Source: Sipunculus nudus (lineage: Eukaryota > Annelida > Sipuncula > Golfingiida > Sipunculidae). From it: a stretch of DNA of 64,000 nt. The stretch's first letter is position 1. Every line of letters begins with the position of its first letter. This document shows positions 60,971 to 64,000 of the stretch, in pieces. The position numbers were made by a program, and so were the translations under genes. The notes below the pieces were generated by a model. The model searched no databases, was not told the DNA's origin, and saw nothing but the letters and a program-made list of their open reading frames with translations. The stretch is taken from contig CM049307.1 in assembly GCA_026874595.1 (NCBI GenBank), forward strand, positions 8,147,579 through 8,211,578. Direction: 5' to 3'.

Positions 60971-63900
60971 ACACTGAAGCCCTCAGCTATGGATCAGTGC
61001 CTCTCCATATGCACAGAATACCAATTATATACATTTCATGTCCTGTTGTGTGTATTTCAGCTTGTTAATTTCAGTGTAGTTGTTTATCTGCCCTGGTCAA
61101 TTCCAGCGTGCGTGTTTCAGGCAAGTGACTTTTCTATATGCTTGTGGTCTGTAGCCGGGGCACCGCCCCCACAACTGGTAGCAAATAGTCTGCATGCGTG
61201 ATTGCTGCACCTAAGATGGGCCTTAGAGTGATTTAAGTCACACATTACCTGCTGATGGAATGCTCTCCTTCCCTGTATGTCCATTCCTGATCAGAGAAGT
61301 CTTAATTATCAGGAGAACATAGCAATATTATCCTAAAGGGTATCCTATACAGCTGAACTGATGGTATTTAGTCATACATACCTAAGTAACACACCCATGT
61401 TTGTGGTTGAATCAGCAAGTTATTACTCTGCTGGCTGGCCTGGGTTCAGTCCCAATAGTGACACATACCCTGCTGCCTCAGCGACTGGCTCAGCCTGAAC
61501 AGTACTACTCTGGCATCTGCTGGGGCTAGCTGATGTTTATATTACACAGAACAGGTCCTGCATGGTTAATCTTTCATGGGTTTTTTTTTTCCTGGCGGCT
61601 AAAAATATTTCCTTTGTTATTCAAGCTGTAATTTATGTTTTTGCTAATTTGGGGCTATATATGAATGTGCCAGTGTGGCACTTGCTGGCTGTTGTGTGTG
61701 GCGTAGTTCATTGATGAGACAGATATGGATCACTGGTACAGGATTACCTGTCTGAAAGATGATCTCTCAACAGAAGCCTCCTTGACTAAACTTAGACCTG
61801 TTTTAGAGTTTCTATCATCATAGCTATAACCCGATAATAAGGCAGGAGACTAGATAGACCGGGAATAAATAATACTGAATTCTGTGTCACACCAGACATG
61901 TACAGAATTAACACCTATTAAAACTATCTGAATAACCACAGTGAATATGTACAAAATTGCCAGTTCTTTGGAGACCTAACAACTATCCACAAGCCAAAGG
62001 ACATTAATTACTATGATTATTCAATTTCTCAAAGCCAAGTTTTTTTCTTCAAGTATGGATGAAAAAATCACTGAGTTAATTTAATGTATACACAACTGAA
62101 AAAGCAGTTCTAGTGTTGTGAGCATAATTGTCCCAAAAAGGTAAATATTTAACATCTTCAATCAGAGATTAGGTGTGAACTCATAATTAACTTTGTGGCA
62201 CTCAGCCACCTCCTTCAGTAGATCAGTCTCTGAGAGTCTGGGCACCTATAAGCTGGTGAGAGAGACCATACTTTGCAAGTCAGTCTTAAACAGACTAAGG
62301 CTTTACCTACATGTAATTATTTTACAGTATACATTTATGCTGAGAGACTAGCAAAGCAAATTAACTCAACAGCATTATTACCCAATAATGAAATTCAGCC
62401 CAAAGCTAGGTACTATGTGGATCTCATTTAATGCACCAAAAATAACTTCCTCACTAAAAAGCAGCATAGGTTAGACCCAGGAAACCCCATCTGAGGTGAA
62501 ATCCAATTACAATCCTAATCTTGTCAAAAAACAAAACAATGGAAATAATTGCATCAGAGCAATTAGGTTTACGGCTTGATTCATTGCTCTAATAATAAAC
62601 CCTGTCCACAGAGGTGAATTCATAACCAGCCCAAGTACCAAAAATAGTAAGAAGGGGTGATGACTTGAAACATGTCCTGACTAATAAAGTGGTTGACTTT
62701 TTAGTCTGTAGAGTACAGGGCACCAGTCTATTTTGCTCTCTTCAATGCAAGATAATGATAAAAAATAACAAATTATATAAAGGTAGGTGGATTAAACAGC
62801 TATTATAACCACAAATTTATCTGAAGTGAACACATATGAAGGCTATTTTACTGGACACAAACAAAATACCCAATCTACTCACAGATTAATACCTTTAAAC
62901 ATACAAATGTTAATTTAACAATTAACCAATTATAAATTCATGACCCATGAATTCATAATTTCTTTTGACCCACATTCCTTCACCAGGAGCAAGAGATCAA
63001 TTAAACCTTTGATTCAGGTAAATTATGATTTGAACTATACATGTACATGTAACAATATTGGTGAATGCTTATTTAAGAAACACATATCCCATCTGATCTC
63101 GATCACTGTATTTTAGAAAAGTAATAAAGTGTGTCCATGGCAACAGCCCTTGATCTGTTATATTCCACCAAAATATCATTATATTAAGACCAGACAGCAC
63201 ATCTGTGAACACAGAGAATACCAGATTTGTTAAACCTTTCTACCTCAGTTGGAAAGGTAACCTTTGATGTTTAATTAATTTTTCAGGAGGGTACACTCGG
63301 ATACCTACACATGGACAGCATTAATATTTCATTTCACCCTCAGTGCAAATTACTAACATAATGTTATTTTGCACTCTCTCTGACAATACAATTTTTCAGA
63401 CTTCAATACATTCATTGCCAATGGTTTTATTTACAAAATGGATTATTTGTACTCCATTGTGTATTACAAAAATATTGACAAAAGCAAACATAATGTTATG
63501 TTTATACTGGCGTGCTTGCAGGCATTAACAAAGACTCAAAGTGTCATATTTGATTGATGAAAGTATAATAACAATATCCAAAGAACATCTTGACACATAA
63601 GAAGTAAACTAAGCTAATGATACACTGTTATTACACAGACTACAGTTAAAACAAATCAACTGATATTAATCATCAAACAAGGGACACAAATATATTAACT
63701 ACCGGTAGTATTATAATATATAGTGTACAAACTTCTGTTTATGTATATCTTGGAAGAGTTTTGTTTTAAAATATGTTTATATTCACTTTAATTCACAATT
63801 ACAGACTTGTATACTAAGATGACCTGCAAATGGCAAAGTTGGAAAAAAAGTTCATGTATGAGTTGCACCAATTAACAACACATGCATATAAATACCATGA

Positions 63901-64000
63901 AGTTTAATACATTAATTGATTGTGAAGAAACAATGGCATTTATACATATTTTGATTCCTAGTTTAAATTTCACAACAAATTAGGAGCTGGTTTTGAGTGA
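60971..64000. other. AT-rich sequence, no gene seen
   Basis: No coding exon or structured repeat recognised. A vague tRNA-like SINE resemblance near 61400-61520 is not strong enough to call. Confidence 0.4.

Noticed and set aside
61400-61520. tRNA-derived SINE (A/B-box-like GGTTCAGTCC phrase)
   Set aside because: The B-box-like phrase is imperfect, no convincing A box or tail is found, and there is no second copy in the window.

Overview
The window is AT-rich animal nuclear DNA. It has spliced genes with GT-AG introns, long (TA)n runs, C/G homopolymers, minisatellites and many short inverted-repeat transposons. The proteins (a linker histone H1 and an NCX-type Na+/Ca2+ exchanger) show a metazoan. 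Dispersed repeats carrying GTCCGTCC-type stretches and ending in CTTGTTT suggest a mollusc or other lophotrochozoan; that part is inference from memory of such repeats. There is no prokaryotic or viral gene order, no CRISPR array, and no rRNA or tRNA gene that I can support.

Layout. 1-8.7 kb: no gene; a GGCCCAG-rich minisatellite (0.84-1.42 kb), several (TA)n arrays and a 1.15-kb element with inverted ends. 8.77-9.6 kb: an intronless histone H1 gene with TATA box, canonical histone 3' stem-loop and a later AATAAA; no other core histone gene is present. 9.6-22 kb: a transposon-rich block. It holds one half of an inverted dispersed-repeat pair, a five-unit C-tract tandem repeat, two inverted-repeat elements, two ~1.49-kb copies of one dispersed element (one with a recognisable empty site) and TAATCGATTA-rich arrays. 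22-25.6 kb: sparse, including the 3' flank or 3' UTR of the exchanger.

25.66-46.14 kb, minus strand: a complete coding set for an SLC8/NCX Na+/Ca2+ exchanger. I reconstructed it from ten coding positions, one of which is a choice between two paralogous exons. All junctions are in phase, giving 816 or 815 residues. The largest intron (11.06 kb) holds a 3-kb, 41-bp minisatellite. Another intron holds an 898-bp hAT-like element with 8-bp target duplications. 46.1-64 kb: no coding sequence recognised. It is probably 5' intron and upstream sequence of the exchanger (a weak 5' UTR exon candidate ends at 60797), with a 51-bp higher-order minisatellite, a pogo-like MITE, an exact 378-bp tandem duplication, a 29-bp minisatellite and a long (TA)n.

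The two genes have no evident functional link. H1 packages chromatin. The exchanger extrudes Ca2+ across the plasma membrane, with a cytosolic Ca2+ sensor (two Calx-beta domains) whose second domain is varied by alternative splicing. I found no new multi-gene system. The most informative signals are the exchanger's exclusive exon pair, its apparently missing basic XIP segment, and the transposon insertions whose ends can be read from target duplications or an empty site.
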